A stretch of DNA of 64,000 nucleotides. Source: Myxococcaceae bacterium. Lineage in GTDB: Bacteria; Myxococcota_A; Polyangia; Polyangiales; Ga0077539. Made by a program: the position numbers and the translations under genes. Positions 19,317 to 28,746 of the stretch are shown here, in pieces. Positions within the stretch are counted from its first letter, which is position 1, and every line of letters starts with the position of its first letter. The notes beneath the pieces were generated by a model. The model was not told where the DNA came from. It saw only the letters and a list, made by a program, of their open reading frames with translations, and did not search any database. The stretch is taken from positions 107,384 through 171,383 of the forward strand of contig SCUS01000078.1 in assembly GCA_004297725.1 (NCBI GenBank), given 5' to 3'.

Positions 19317-19965
19317 ACCCTCCGCGCCGCTCGTCAAGCCGACGCTCCGCGGGGTGATCCACCACTGGAGCGCCGTCGCGGCCCTCGGGGCGGGCCTCGT
19401 GCTGGTGGCCATGGCGCCCACCGCGCGGGCGGCCGTCGCGGCGGGCGTCTATGCCCTGAGCGTGTGCACCCTGCTGACCGTCAGCGCGGTGTACCACCGG
19501 CCGATGTGGCAGCCGCGCCCGAGGGCCTTCATGCGCCGGCTCGACCACGCGTCCATCTTCGTGCTCATCGCGGGCACGTACACCCCCATCTGCCGGCTGG
19601 GCCTGCCCGACGCCGTGGGCGGTCGACTGCTGCTCCTGATCTGGATCGCCGCCGCGCTCGGGGTGCTTCAATCGATCTTCTGGGTGCACGCCCCGAAGCC
19701 CGTCACGGCGGCGCTCTACCTCTTCGTCGGATGGATCGTGGTGCCCTATTTCAGGGCGCTGGGCGAGGCCCTCTCCTCGGGGCAGATCGCGCTGCTCCTC
19801 GGAGGCGGGGTCATCTATTCGCTGGGCGCGGTGGTCTACGCCGCGCGGCGCCCCAACCCGGTGCCAGGGGTCTTCGGATACCACGAGGTGTTTCACGCGA
19901 TGACCGTGCTCGCGTGCGGACTCCACTATGGACTGGTCGCGGGGCTGGTGCGGGCGGCGCGCTGA
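19300..19965 (+). CDS. trhA: Hemolysin III / PAQR family membrane protein
   Basis: The 221 residues form about seven membrane helices. They carry the PAQR zinc-site residues of the hemolysin III family: a serine and histidine in SAVYHRP, an aspartate in [18 protein letters not shown], and the HxxxH in [12 protein letters not shown]. Members are thought to be zinc-dependent membrane hydrolases or lipid-homeostasis proteins; haemolytic activity has been reported for one relative but is not a safe prediction. I chose the ATG at 19300 because GAGG lies 4 nt upstream; a GTG 9 nt earlier is also in frame. It overlaps panC and converges on the lipoprotein gene ending at 19997. Confidence 0.9.
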   Translation: MSPSTEPSAPLVKPTLRGVIHHWSAVAALGAGLVLVAMAPTARAAVAAGVYALSVCTLLTVSAVYHRPMWQPRPRAFMRRLDHASIFVLIAGTYTPICRLGLPDAVGGRLLLLIWIAAALGVLQSIFWVHAPKPVTAALYLFVGWIVVPYFRALGEALSSGQIALLLGGGVIYSLGAVVYAARRPNPVPGVFGYHEVFHAMTVLACGLHYGLVAGLVRAAR

Positions 19966-19996
19966 AGGGACTCCACGGAGCCCAACGGACAGGCGA

Positions 19997-20836
19997 TCAG
20001 AAGCGGCAGTAGGTCGCCGGGTGCGCCGCCGAGGTCTCGCCCGCGAGGTTGTCTTCGAACCACATCCGCACCGGGTCCAGCTCCGGGGCGAGCTGCGCGG
20101 CGCTGTTGAAGTTGAAGCTCTCCACCCGGCAGCTCACGTCCGCGCAGGAGCGGAACGCCACCCGACCCGAGCACTCCCCGCCGCTGCCGCTGTGGGGAAG
20201 CGACGAGCGATCGGCCATGGTCCATCGGGAGAAGAGCTCGCGCGCCGCGGCCTCGGTGACGTGTAGCGTGCGCGTCGGAGCCGACGGGCTCGCCAGCTCC
20301 ACGCCGCGGGTGGTGTCCCAGACGCGCACGGTACCGTCGGCGTCGACCATCACCGCGGGGCCCATGGCCGTGAAGCCACCGGGGGCCTGCCAGAGCATCC
20401 GAGCGCCGGAGTTCTCCACCGACCCGTCCGCGGTCCCCCCGTCCTCGCAGGGCCTCGGGAAGATCTCCATGCGGGTCCAGCGCCCGCTCGCGCAGTGGAA
20501 GATGTTGCAGAAGCGGCAGGGGTCGGTGCACGGCCCGCCGCACCGCTGACCCTCCATCGAACACGCCGCGCCCTCCACCGCCGAGGCGCACGACTCGCCC
20601 GCGTCTCCGCCCCCCCGGTCATTGCCGATATCTCCCTGCGCATCCGTCGCGACATCGATCGCAGGGACATCCACCGCGGTCCGGTCGATGGCCGGCCCCG
20701 TGTCGGTCACTCCGCTGTCCACGGTGCCGCTGTCCACGGTGCCGCTGTCCGCGGGTGGGGAGGCCGGGTCGCTGCACGCGATCAGCAGCGAAGAGAGCGC
20801 AAAGAGAGAGGTCCATCGGGTCATAAGCAGGTTCAT
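19997..20836 (-). CDS. Exported lipoprotein, hypothetical
   Basis: I do not recognise a family. The 279-residue product has a lipoprotein signal (lipobox LLIAC near residues 17-21). A repetitive Asp/Thr/Val-rich linker follows (DSGTVDSGTVDSGVTDTG). A Cys-rich patch lies near 75-105 (CGGPCTDPCRFCNIFHC). A beta-rich C-terminal domain has paired cysteines near CSGRVAFRSCADVSC and a final CRF. It is probably anchored in the outer membrane or on the cell surface. The ATG at 20836 has AAGG upstream; an internal ATG at 20824 could also serve. It lies alone on its strand, convergent with trhA and divergent from the lipoprotein gene at 21098. Confidence 0.75.
   Translation of the reverse strand: MNLLMTRWTSLFALSSLLIACSDPASPPADSGTVDSGTVDSGVTDTGPAIDRTAVDVPAIDVATDAQGDIGNDRGGGDAGESCASAVEGAACSMEGQRCGGPCTDPCRFCNIFHCASGRWTRMEIFPRPCEDGGTADGSVENSGARMLWQAPGGFTAMGPAVMVDADGTVRVWDTTRGVELASPSAPTRTLHVTEAAARELFSRWTMADRSSLPHSGSGGECSGRVAFRSCADVSCRVESFNFNSAAQLAPELDPVRMWFEDNLAGETSAAHPATYCRF
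20712..20750. repeat. 15-bp tandem repeat coding the DSGTV linker
   Basis: The unit ccgctgtccacggtg is repeated twice exactly and a third time partly, encoding the repeated Asp-Ser-Gly-Thr-Val linker behind the lipobox of the protein at 19997-20836. Such a stretch is prone to slippage and would change only linker length, since each unit is five codons. Confidence 0.75.
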
Positions 20837-21097
20837 CGGTTCAGCCTTGTTGAGGGGTTTGAGCCATCGCACCGAGCAGCAAGCGTGCCCGTCCCGTAGC
20901 GGCGCGGACCTCCTTCGCCCGAGGCTCCGCCCGATGGTTGCGCTGTCCCCCGGGCGCCCGCTCATGGCACAACCCGTCTCACCCTGTCGCCCCGCGCGTT
21001 CGTCGGGCGCTCCCGCGGAATCGATGGGATCGCCCCGTGGCACGCCTCTCGCTGAAGGCCCCTGCTCGTAGACCCCACCCGATCGCCACGAGGTCCC

Positions 21098-21751
21098 ATG
21101 CTGATGCGTCGAGTTCTTCCCTTCTGCCTTCTCGCCCTCTCGGCCTGCTCCGGCGCGACCCCGCTGAGCGAGCCCGACGCCGCCGCCGACGTGGTCACCG
21201 CCGACGTCGCTGCCGCCCATGTGGTGGTCTCCGCGGCCATCGCGTCGGCGTCCCTCGCCAACGACTGCCCCTCCCCCGATGGGGGCTCGGCGGGCATCGC
21301 CGAGAGCTGCGCCCGCCGCCCCGCCGTCGACGGTGGAGGCGCCTTCGACTCCGCCTGCGGCAGCTACTGCCGTCAGACCAACCTCCAGATCAACTTCACC
21401 GTCGCCTCGATCGGTACGCCTCCGCCCTTCGCTCCGGCGCTCCCGCTGACCATCACCCGCGTGCGGCTCCTCGACGGGGCCACCGACGCCGAGCTCGACG
21501 TGCTCACCCCCCGCGAGCCACAGCGCTGGGAGGGCTCGCAGTACGTCGGCTGGGACAACACCCTCCGCGGTTTCGGCGAGACGCGCGCCAGCTACAAGCT
21601 CACCGCCCCCAACTGGGTGCGCATCGCCGGCATGAACACCTGGAGCACCTACGGGCGGCCCTTCCGCCTGGAGGTGACCGTCTCCGTCAACGGACAGACC
21701 CTCGTGCTGCGCTCGGGTGAGCTCATGCGCGCCCCCGAAGTCGTCACCTGA
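21098..21751 (+). CDS. Exported lipoprotein, hypothetical
   Basis: The 217-residue product starts with a clear lipoprotein signal (LLALSAC near 11-17), an acidic linker (about 18-45), and then a beta-rich domain. Four cysteines lie near 60-90 (NDCPSPDGG, ESCARRP, SACGSYC). The phrase RVRLLDGATDAELDVL is typical of an immunoglobulin-like or C2-like sandwich, but I cannot name the family. It is followed after 4 bp by the cytochrome c gene, so the two are probably co-transcribed and the product may serve the same periplasmic electron-transfer or surface function. The ATG is the only start giving the signal peptide at the N-terminus. Confidence 0.75.
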   Translation: MLMRRVLPFCLLALSACSGATPLSEPDAAADVVTADVAAAHVVVSAAIASASLANDCPSPDGGSAGIAESCARRPAVDGGGAFDSACGSYCRQTNLQINFTVASIGTPPPFAPALPLTITRVRLLDGATDAELDVLTPREPQRWEGSQYVGWDNTLRGFGETRASYKLTAPNWVRIAGMNTWSTYGRPFRLEVTVSVNGQTLVLRSGELMRAPEVVT

Positions 21752-21755
21752 TCGC

Positions 21756-23084
21756 ATGAGCGCGCGGTCCGTCACGGTCGCGGCCGCCGCGCTGCTGCTG
21801 GGCTGCCGCGAGCCCGCTCCCCACCCCGCTCCCCAGGAGCGCCCGGCCGCGACCCCGGCGGTCGCATGGAGCGATCCATGGTTGTTGGAAGAGGGGCGGC
21901 GATACCTCGATGACCCGGCGCACCGACGCCGCAGCCTCGAGGCGTCGCTCACCCAACACGACAACAGCTACTCCCGACAGCGACTCGACCACTACGCCCT
22001 CGGCGCCACCGGCTGGGACCTCCTCCCCGTATGGAACCCCGTGTCGGTCCCGGTCACCGACGCGCCCGCGGCCCCGCTCGACGGCGTCGCGCCGCTGTGG
22101 GACGGCCGCCGACCCACCACCGTGTCGGGATGGGTACAGCTCGGTCGGGAAGTGTTCTTCCGATATCCGATGAGGGAGGAGTCGTACCTCGAACACGCCC
22201 TCTCCCGCCCTGCCCTTGCCCGCTCCGTAGGCATCCTTCAAGCGCCCGACGGCTCATGGCCCGGCGCGGTGCGCTTCCGTGACGTGGACGGCGAGGTGAA
22301 GGTCGGACTCACCTGCGCGCTCTGCCACACCGATGTGAAGAACGGCACCCTGGTGATCGGGAGGGCGCGGCGCTCCTTCGACTACGGACGGATGCGCCTC
22401 GCCTACCACGCCGACACCGGCGCCCCGCTCGACCCGGAGCTCGCGCGGAGGATGCGCACCTGGGGCCCTGGACGCGCCGACGTCACCGAAGACCGGGACG
22501 AGGACCCGGTGTCCATCCCCGACTTCTGGGGCCTGAGAGAGCAGCAGTACCTCACCCAGGCCGGGACCATTCGACACACGGGTCCCGCGGCGCTGGCGAT
22601 ACGCCAGGAGACCCAATTGCTGCACTCCAATCATGAGCGGGTGCGGCCGCCGAGGGAGCTCGCCTGGGCGCTCGCCATGTACCTCTACAGCCTGCGGGCT
22701 CCCGACCGGCCGGCGGGTGATCCTGCGCTGGTCGCGAGGGGCGGGCGGTTGTTCAATGAACATTGCAGCGAGTGCCATGGAAACGCCGCGGGGGGAGGTC
22801 CCCTGGTGACGGCGTCGAGGGTGGGAACCGACCCGGCTCTTGCCACAGGCCATGGCCGGGGGACCGGGCGCTATCGCCCCCCGGCGCTCATCGCGGTCGG
22901 CGAGGCGGGTCCGTATCTCCATGACGGCTCGGTCGCGACGCTGGAGGATCTCTTCTCCGCGGCGCGGCTGTCGCCGGACTATCGAGGGGTCAATGGCGTG
23001 GGGGCGGTGCCGGGGCACCTGTGGGCGACCGACTGGCGCGGAGACGACCGCGCCGCGCTGCTGGCGTGGCTGCGGGCGCGCTGA
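21756..23084 (+). CDS. Diheme cytochrome c lipoprotein
   Basis: The 442 residues begin with a lipobox (LLLGC near 13-17). They hold two heme c attachment motifs, CALCH near 190 and CSECH near 340. The C-terminal motif is followed by GTGRYRPPALIAVGEAGPYLHDGS, where a downstream Met/His ligand region is expected; this resembles the di-heme peroxidase/RoxA-like or cytochrome c family seen in surface redox proteins. The substrate is not evident. I chose the ATG at 21756 rather than the earlier open-frame start because it places the lipobox correctly and sits 4 bp behind the preceding lipoprotein gene. It converges with the next gene with no spacer at all: the two stops abut at 23084/23085. Confidence 0.87.
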   Translation: MSARSVTVAAAALLLGCREPAPHPAPQERPAATPAVAWSDPWLLEEGRRYLDDPAHRRRSLEASLTQHDNSYSRQRLDHYALGATGWDLLPVWNPVSVPVTDAPAAPLDGVAPLWDGRRPTTVSGWVQLGREVFFRYPMREESYLEHALSRPALARSVGILQAPDGSWPGAVRFRDVDGEVKVGLTCALCHTDVKNGTLVIGRARRSFDYGRMRLAYHADTGAPLDPELARRMRTWGPGRADVTEDRDEDPVSIPDFWGLREQQYLTQAGTIRHTGPAALAIRQETQLLHSNHERVRPPRELAWALAMYLYSLRAPDRPAGDPALVARGGRLFNEHCSECHGNAAGGGPLVTASRVGTDPALATGHGRGTGRYRPPALIAVGEAGPYLHDGSVATLEDLFSAARLSPDYRGVNGVGAVPGHLWATDWRGDDRAALLAWLRAR

Positions 23085-24611
23085 TCAGTTGGCGGGGAAG
23101 GCGGTCCAGCCGGTCATCCAGGTGGACGAGGCGCCCGGGGGGACGGCGCCGAGATAGGTGGCCGAGGTGTCGAAGAAGCCGTCCGCGGGAGGCGTCGCAG
23201 CGCCCGTCGCAGCGGGGCTGCCCCCGGGGGGAGTGATGCCCGGCGCGGTGGCGCTGTAGGGAGCGGGGAGCATCGGGTCGACCCCGGCGCGGTTGCCCCG
23301 GGCGGGGTCGCTGAACCACGCGCTCTCGTCGAAGGTGTCCGCGGCGTCGTCGAGGAAGTGCTGCATCCCATCCGCCCCGTTGGACCAGATGATCGAGCTG
23401 CTGAACTGCAGTCGAGGGGCGGCGCCCGTGGCGAGGGCGAAGGTCGCCGAGTCGCGCACGTCGATACCCGACACCGGAAAGCCGCCGAGGAGGAAGTTGA
23501 CCATTCGGGCGGCGGTTCCGCGGCGCAGGACCACCGCGCGGTTGTTGGCAATGGAGACCGTGTTGCCGGGGCCGAGGATGGTGGCGTTGTAGATCGTGGG
23601 CTCGGAGACGGGCATGGCCGTCGCGACGTCGCGGTCGTTGTCGGCCTCGATGCCCGACGGGTCGGACTCACCCGACATCGCAGGCCCCTGCACCACGATG
23701 AACTGCGCCTTGCCGCGCCACCCCTGGTCCCAGTCGAGCCCGTCGTCGTCGGACTGGGTGATCACGGCGTGGCGGAGGTTGGCGGTTCCGCCGAAGAGCT
23801 CGATGCCGTCGTCGGCGCCGCGGTGCACCTGGACGTAGTCGAGCGTCGTGCCCGACCCGCAGGCACATACCGTGAGCCCGTTGAGCTCGTTGTTGGTCGA
23901 GAGCGTGTAGCCCGCGAACTCGATGCGGACATAGCGGAGCGTGCCGCAGTTGGAGGCGTCATCGGGAGACGCGCCGCCGCCGTAGCGTCCGCGCATGTCG
24001 GTGGAGTCCAGGCCCTCGAGCTGGTTGGTGCCCGTAGCGCCGGTCATGTTGGCGCTGTCGTTGATGGCGGCGTTGCCGAGCAGCACCACGCCGCCCCAGT
24101 CGCCGGAGCGGCGCATCCCGACCGGGCGGTTGCTGGTGAACACGATGGGCTGCGCGGCGGTGCCGCTGGCCTCCAGCCGGGCGCCTCGGGTGATGATGAT
24201 CGCCGACTGCGGGCTGGCACCACGGATGGTGGTGCCGGGCCCGATGGTGAGCACCGCGGGCGCCATCACGAAGGTCGGAGAGGGGTTGTCGAGGACGTAG
24301 GTGTGGGAGCAATCCCAGGTGGCGCTGGCCGTGATGGTGTCGGTAGAGATGCGTACCTCGGTGGGGTTCGTCGGGCACGCCGCGCCCGCATCGGTGACCG
24401 GAGCGCCAGCGTCGGAAGAGCCCGAATCGGTGGCGGGAGAGCCCGAGTCGGAAGTGCCCGAGTCGGTCACCGGAGTGCCCACGTCGGTGCCGGCGTCGCG
24501 GGCGGGGTTCTGCATGATGTCGCCAGAGTCGTCGCTGCATCCCACGAGGCAGAGGGAGGGAGCGAGAAGGGCGGCGATGAGCGCGGGGTTCAGGATCTTC
24601 GTGTAGCGCAT
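23085..24611 (-). CDS. Lipoprotein with parallel beta-helix-like repeats, next to the TonB receptor
   Basis: The 508-residue product has a lipobox (LCLVGC near 20-25). A Ser/Asp/Gly/Thr-rich linker follows ([11 protein letters not shown], encoded by repetitive DNA around 24410-24490). The body has phrases typical of right-handed beta-helix proteins: [76 protein letters not shown]. Similar lipoproteins often accompany TonB-dependent receptors in several phyla, and some databases mislabel them as transporters. A surface ligand-binding role is an inference. The ATG has GGAGG 5 nt upstream. It lies 146 bp downstream of the receptor gene on the same strand, with a perfect palindrome between them. 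Confidence 0.85.
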   Translation of the reverse strand: MRYTKILNPALIAALLAPSLCLVGCSDDSGDIMQNPARDAGTDVGTPVTDSGTSDSGSPATDSGSSDAGAPVTDAGAACPTNPTEVRISTDTITASATWDCSHTYVLDNPSPTFVMAPAVLTIGPGTTIRGASPQSAIIITRGARLEASGTAAQPIVFTSNRPVGMRRSGDWGGVVLLGNAAINDSANMTGATGTNQLEGLDSTDMRGRYGGGASPDDASNCGTLRYVRIEFAGYTLSTNNELNGLTVCACGSGTTLDYVQVHRGADDGIELFGGTANLRHAVITQSDDDGLDWDQGWRGKAQFIVVQGPAMSGESDPSGIEADNDRDVATAMPVSEPTIYNATILGPGNTVSIANNRAVVLRRGTAARMVNFLLGGFPVSGIDVRDSATFALATGAAPRLQFSSSIIWSNGADGMQHFLDDAADTFDESAWFSDPARGNRAGVDPMLPAPYSATAPGITPPGGSPAATGAATPPADGFFDTSATYLGAVPPGASSTWMTGWTAFPAN

Positions 24612-24683
24612 TGGACCTCCTCCATGGACAACGCTTCGTTGTCGATCGGTTCGTCTAAGGGGGAGTGTCGCAGTCGAGAGTGG

Positions 24684-24699
24684 CGGCTTCGCGAAGCCG
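24684..24699. promoter_or_regulatory. Perfect 16-bp palindrome between the TonB receptor and lipoprotein genes
   Basis: CGGCTTCGCGAAGCCG. It lies between the receptor stop (24758) and the lipoprotein start (24611), 73 bp upstream of the latter. As RNA it folds into a 6-bp stem with a CGCG loop; as DNA it is a candidate dimer operator. No U-tract follows, so it is not a classical terminator. It may separate expression of the receptor operon from the lipoprotein. Confidence 0.4.
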
Positions 24700-24757
24700 T
24701 TGTCCCGAGTTGGCGCATTGATCGTGTCGGGATGGTGTCGGAAGAAGATCCGCTCAA

Positions 24758-27529
24758 TCAATACGTCCAGGCGAGGCGCAGCGTGACGCTGGTGGCGGCC
24801 TGCGGGGCGCGCAGCACGTAGCCTCCCTGCTCCAGCTCGCTCGGCTGCCAGGCGAGGTTGCGGCCGACGAGCCGGAGCGTGAGCCCGGGGCGCAGCTCGG
24901 CGGAGACCGTCGCGTCGAGCTGGTGCACCGGCCGGGCGTAGACGTCGGGGAAGCCGCGGATGCCGACCTCCTCGATGCGCGGTCCGAAGAGGTTGTAGTA
25001 GACGAAGGCCGAGACGCGCCCTCCCCTCGGCTGCCAGCCCAGCGAGACGTTGGCCAGGTAGGGAGACTGGCCCGCGAGCGGGCGCTCGGCGTTGGTGGCC
25101 TTGCCCTGCTGGTCGGCACCGAGACGCACCGACGAGTGGATCAGCGCGACGTTGGCCCCCAGCACGAAGGAGCGGAGCGAAGGGGCGAGGCGGCCCAGGT
25201 TGATGCGGCCTTCGATCTCGGCGCCCAGGTTGCGCGCCCCCGCGGCGTTGACGAAGGAGAGGTTGCCGTCGTTGTCGCGCACCTGGGGCTCGATGGGGCC
25301 GTCGAACTCCTTGGCGAAGAGGGAGACCGCCAGCACCTCGTCGGAGGTGGGAAACCACTCCCAGCGGAGGTCGGCGTTGTGGATGAACGTGCGCTGCAGC
25401 GCCGGGTTGCCCACGATCGAGCGGTTGCGGATGAAGTCCTCGTAGTTGATCGGGGCGAGCTCGCGGACGAGCGGGCGGGCGATGGTCCCGCCGTAGGCGG
25501 CGCGGAGGTTCATGCGGGGAGAGAGGGCCCACACGACGGCGCCGGAGGGCAGCACGTCGGAGTCGGTGCGGTCGACGTAGCGGGAGGGCGCGTTGGCCCC
25601 GGCGCCGAAGGGAGAGTTGGGGTCGAGCGACTGGTGGAAGGACTCGAAGCGGGCGCCCGCGATGAAGCGCAGCCGGTCGCGCGCCGTGGAGAGGTCGAGG
25701 CGCAGATAGGGGGCGTAGGACTGGCTCGCCCACGCGTAGCTGTCCGTCGGCGTGGTGCGCTCCTGGAACTCCAGTCCCCCGGCGCGGAGGTTCTCCGGCG
25801 CGAAGAGCTGCTCCGGGCCGAGGAAGGCGCTCTCCGAGGGGAGACCCGCGTTCTCGTAGGTGAAGCGCCGCGTCTGGAAGCTCCGGTCGGAGAGGCGCAC
25901 CATCGCCCCGCCGCGCAGCGTGAGCCGGGAGATGGGGACCGTGACGTCGAGTCGGCCGCCGACCTCGCGGCTGCCGAGGTCGCTGAAGAGCCGGCCGACG
26001 GAGCCCTCTCCCACGGCGATGCGGTAGCCCTGCGGGTCCTGCTGGTAGGTGAGCGTGCGGTTGTCGGGCTCGGAGCGCTGGCCGTGAGAGCCGAAGACCT
26101 GCCACTGCACCCGAGAGCGGCCGGGGAGCTGCTGGTGGTCGCCGATGAGCTGACCGAAGAAGAGCGAGCGCTGCACCAGCCGTAGCTGTCGGGCGGAGAG
26201 ATCCACCCCGGCGGTCTCGTTGTAGCCCGAGCGAACGCGGGTCTCGTCGTCGGAGGACTGGTTCCAGAGGGTGACGAGGGAGAGCGAGTGGTGCTCCGCG
26301 GGGGAGAAGCTCGCGGTGGCCAGCGCGCCCCAGAGGACGCTCTCGGTGGCGGACTCCTGCGCGAGGGTCTCCCGCACCCCGAGCACGCCGTCGCTCAGGC
26401 GCAGCGAGCGGATGGTCTCGTCCGCGCGCCGCACGGTGTTGCCGTAGCTGAAGCTGAAGAGAAACCCGAGCGGCCGACCGCGGAGGCGAAGCGTGTCGCC
26501 GACGGTGACGCTCCCCGAGAGGTTGGGCCGGGGGAGCGAGCGCTGGACGGTCCAGTTGTTCTGGAAGGTGCGGGCCACCGAGGCGATGTCCTCGGCCGAG
26601 AGTCCGCGGTTGCCCGGGCGCAGCAGCACCGGCGGAACCGACGAGGGCAGCGCCCGGGTGCCGTCGTCGAAGCCGAGCGCGTCGAGGCCGCCGCCGCGAG
26701 AGGTGAGCACCCGGTTGGTGTGGGTGTTGGTGTCGGCGCCCGCGGAGAGCGAGAGCTGCAGCAGCAGTCGCTGCGGGAAGTCGCGGGTGGTGAGGCCGAG
26801 CGATCCGCCGGCGAAGTCGCCGGGCATGTCGGGGGTGAAGGTCTTGTGGAGCGTGAGGCTGTTGAGAAGGCTCGCGGGGAAGAGGTCGAGCTGCACCCCG
26901 GGCTGGTCGGGGTCCGTCGGAGGGAGCGGCGCGCCGTTGAGGAGGGCGTTGACGTAGCGGCCGCCGAGGCCTCGCACGACGACGAAGTTCTGGTCGCGGA
27001 GGCTCACCCCCACGACGCGTCGGATGGAGTCGCTGGCGGTGGTGTCGGGGGAGCGGGCGATCTCCTGGGCGCTCACGCCGTCGCTCACCGAGGCCGACTG
27101 GCGGCGCTGCTCGAGCACCGTCGCGGCGGTGCCGGTGTCGGCGCGCCCGGCGACGATGGCCTCCTGGGCGGGACCCACCTCGCGAGACTCCAGCGTGACC
27201 TCGATGCGCGATGCGCGACCGCGGCGGACGAGCACGTTCTCGACGCGCACCGGGAGGTGCAGGCCCGCGAAGACCCGCACCGTGCGCACGCCGGGGGATG
27301 CGGGGAGCACGAAGCGGCCGTCGACGTCGCTGAGCACCACCGTGCCGTCGCCGCCCACGACGCGGACCTGCGCGTCGGCGATGGGCGCGCGGGTGGCGCC
27401 GTCGGTGACGCGGCCGGTGATGACCGTGTCCGAGGGAGCGGCCTCGGTGGTCTGCGCGAGCGCGCTCGCGGGGAGCGCCGCCGACGCCGCGAGGAGCAGC
27501 GGGAGCGAGCGGACGAGGCGATGGGCCAT
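24758..27529 (-). CDS. TonB-dependent outer-membrane receptor with N-terminal carboxypeptidase-regulatory-like domain
   Basis: TonB-dependent receptors import large or scarce ligands using energy from ExbB-ExbD-TonB. The 923 residues have a signal peptide ending ASALAQ, then a CarboxypepD-regulatory-like beta-sandwich (about 35-110: ITGRVTDGATRAPIADAQV). A plug domain follows at about 150-260 (VSAQEIARSPDTTASDSIRR, then VVRGLGGRYVNALLNGAPLP). The rest is a large 22-strand-type barrel, ending in LRLAWTY with the terminal aromatic residue needed for barrel assembly. Its ATG overlaps the tonB stop by one base, so it is coupled to its own energy system. No siderophore, haem or sugar enzymes adjoin, so the ligand is unknown. 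The layout resembles oar-like/TBDR proteins of myxobacteria. Confidence 0.93.
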   Translation of the reverse strand: MAHRLVRSLPLLLAASAALPASALAQTTEAAPSDTVITGRVTDGATRAPIADAQVRVVGGDGTVVLSDVDGRFVLPASPGVRTVRVFAGLHLPVRVENVLVRRGRASRIEVTLESREVGPAQEAIVAGRADTGTAATVLEQRRQSASVSDGVSAQEIARSPDTTASDSIRRVVGVSLRDQNFVVVRGLGGRYVNALLNGAPLPPTDPDQPGVQLDLFPASLLNSLTLHKTFTPDMPGDFAGGSLGLTTRDFPQRLLLQLSLSAGADTNTHTNRVLTSRGGGLDALGFDDGTRALPSSVPPVLLRPGNRGLSAEDIASVARTFQNNWTVQRSLPRPNLSGSVTVGDTLRLRGRPLGFLFSFSYGNTVRRADETIRSLRLSDGVLGVRETLAQESATESVLWGALATASFSPAEHHSLSLVTLWNQSSDDETRVRSGYNETAGVDLSARQLRLVQRSLFFGQLIGDHQQLPGRSRVQWQVFGSHGQRSEPDNRTLTYQQDPQGYRIAVGEGSVGRLFSDLGSREVGGRLDVTVPISRLTLRGGAMVRLSDRSFQTRRFTYENAGLPSESAFLGPEQLFAPENLRAGGLEFQERTTPTDSYAWASQSYAPYLRLDLSTARDRLRFIAGARFESFHQSLDPNSPFGAGANAPSRYVDRTDSDVLPSGAVVWALSPRMNLRAAYGGTIARPLVRELAPINYEDFIRNRSIVGNPALQRTFIHNADLRWEWFPTSDEVLAVSLFAKEFDGPIEPQVRDNDGNLSFVNAAGARNLGAEIEGRINLGRLAPSLRSFVLGANVALIHSSVRLGADQQGKATNAERPLAGQSPYLANVSLGWQPRGGRVSAFVYYNLFGPRIEEVGIRGFPDVYARPVHQLDATVSAELRPGLTLRLVGRNLAWQPSELEQGGYVLRAPQAATSVTLRLAWTY

Positions 27530-28323
27530 CAGAGGTTCTCCAGGCGGAAGGGGACGCGCACGATCTGGTAGACGGCGAGGGCCTGGCCATCGACGGTGGC
27601 GGGGCGGAAGCGCCAGCGGCGCAGCGCCTCGCGCACCAGCGCGTCGAAGTCGGGGTGCCCGCGGAGGATCTCCACCGCGCTGACGGAGCCGTCCTCGTCG
27701 ACGACGACGCGGGCGACCACCTCGGCCTGCACCCCGCTGCGGCGCGCTCCATCGGGGTAGGCCGGCATCGGTCGATCGAGCGCGACCGGGGGGACGGCCT
27801 CCTCGGGGATCTGCACCGGGCCGCGCCGCCCGGTGCCGGCGTGGATGGGCTCCTCGGGCTCCGGCTCCGGCGCGGGGGGCGTCACCGGGGCGCCGCCTCC
27901 GTTGCCGACGACGCCGCCCTGGAAGTCGTTGTTGTCTCCGACGGGCATCTCGTCGCCGCCCGCTCCGCCGTTGCCCTGTGCGGCGAGCACATGAGGAGCG
28001 GCCGTGCGACCGGGGCGACGGGAGGGCGCCCTCGCCGCGGCGGGGCGTGCCGCGCGAGGCTGCGCCGCGGGGCTGGGAGCCGGGGTGCGCGGCGGAGGAG
28101 GAGGCGTCGCGGGAGGAGGTCGGCGAGGCGGCGGCGCCTCGAGCTCGATGATGGTCGGAGGGATCACCCCGGCCTTCACCCCGATGAAGGTTCCCACCAC
28201 GCCGAGGGCCACGAAGGCCGCGGCGTGCGCCGCGAAGGACACCGCCCAGGCGCGCGCCGGGGGCTTGCGGAAGACCGAGCTCCCGGCGAAGCCGTCGTCG
28301 TCGTCGAGCAGCGCCTCGCTCAC
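27529..28323 (-). CDS. tonB: TonB energy-transducer protein
   Basis: TonB spans the periplasm and passes energy from ExbB/ExbD to the receptor. The 264 residues show a cytoplasmic N-terminus, one membrane helix at about 27-48 (FAAHAAAFVALGVVGTFIG), and a Pro-rich periplasmic linker (about 62-100). A Gly/Asn-rich section follows. The C-terminal TonB domain at about 175-264 has the family core AYPDGARRSGVQAEVVARVV, then DALVREALRRWRFRPATVDG. It overlaps exbD by 4 nt upstream and the receptor by one base downstream, so it is dedicated to this receptor. Confidence 0.93.
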   Translation of the reverse strand: MSEALLDDDDGFAGSSVFRKPPARAWAVSFAAHAAAFVALGVVGTFIGVKAGVIPPTIIELEAPPPRRPPPATPPPPPRTPAPSPAAQPRAARPAAARAPSRRPGRTAAPHVLAAQGNGGAGGDEMPVGDNNDFQGGVVGNGGGAPVTPPAPEPEPEEPIHAGTGRRGPVQIPEEAVPPVALDRPMPAYPDGARRSGVQAEVVARVVVDEDGSVSAVEILRGHPDFDALVREALRRWRFRPATVDGQALAVYQIVRVPFRLENL

Positions 28324-28742
28324 CGCGCGGGCTCCGACGGGGGTTCGGTCTGGATCGCGAAGTGGGTCACGCCCGCCTGGCGCACGAGGTCGATCACCTC
28401 GGTGACGCGCCCGTGGATGACGTTGCGGTCGGCCGCGATGACCGCGCGGATCTCGTGGTCGGCCTCCCAGCGGCGCTGGAGCTCGGCGCGCAGCTCGACC
28501 TCGGTGGCGGGCTGCCCGTCGAGGAAGAGCCGCTGCTCTCGGTCGATGGCGATGGAGGCGAGGCGCACCTCCGCGGCCGACTGGCTGGTCGCGGCCTGCG
28601 GCAGGTCCACGGGGATCTGCTGCGACACGATGTACTTCGCCGTGACCATGAAGATGATCAGCAGCACGAGCGCGATGTCGACGAAGGGCGTGACGTTGAT
28701 CCCGCCGATCTCGTCGTCCTGGGCTTGCGAGTGGCCGGCCAT
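28320..28742 (-). CDS. exbD: ExbD-family biopolymer transport protein
   Basis: ExbD is part of the proton-driven motor powering TonB. The 140 residues have a short cytoplasmic N-terminus, a single membrane helix at about 20-40 (PFVDIALVLLIIFMV) that includes the essential aspartate at residue 22, and a periplasmic domain ending near 140. Its length and motif match the family. It starts 4 bp after exbB ends and overlaps tonB by 4 nt. Confidence 0.95.
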   Translation of the reverse strand: MAGHSQAQDDEIGGINVTPFVDIALVLLIIFMVTAKYIVSQQIPVDLPQAATSQSAAEVRLASIAIDREQRLFLDGQPATEVELRAELQRRWEADHEIRAVIAADRNVIHGRVTEVIDLVRQAGVTHFAIQTEPPSEPAR

Positions 28743-28746
28743 GAGC

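Noticed and set aside
23085..27752. 1555-residue minus-strand frame treated as one protein
   Set aside because: Only its last 508 codons (lipoprotein from 24611) are real; upstream it runs out of frame through the TonB receptor.
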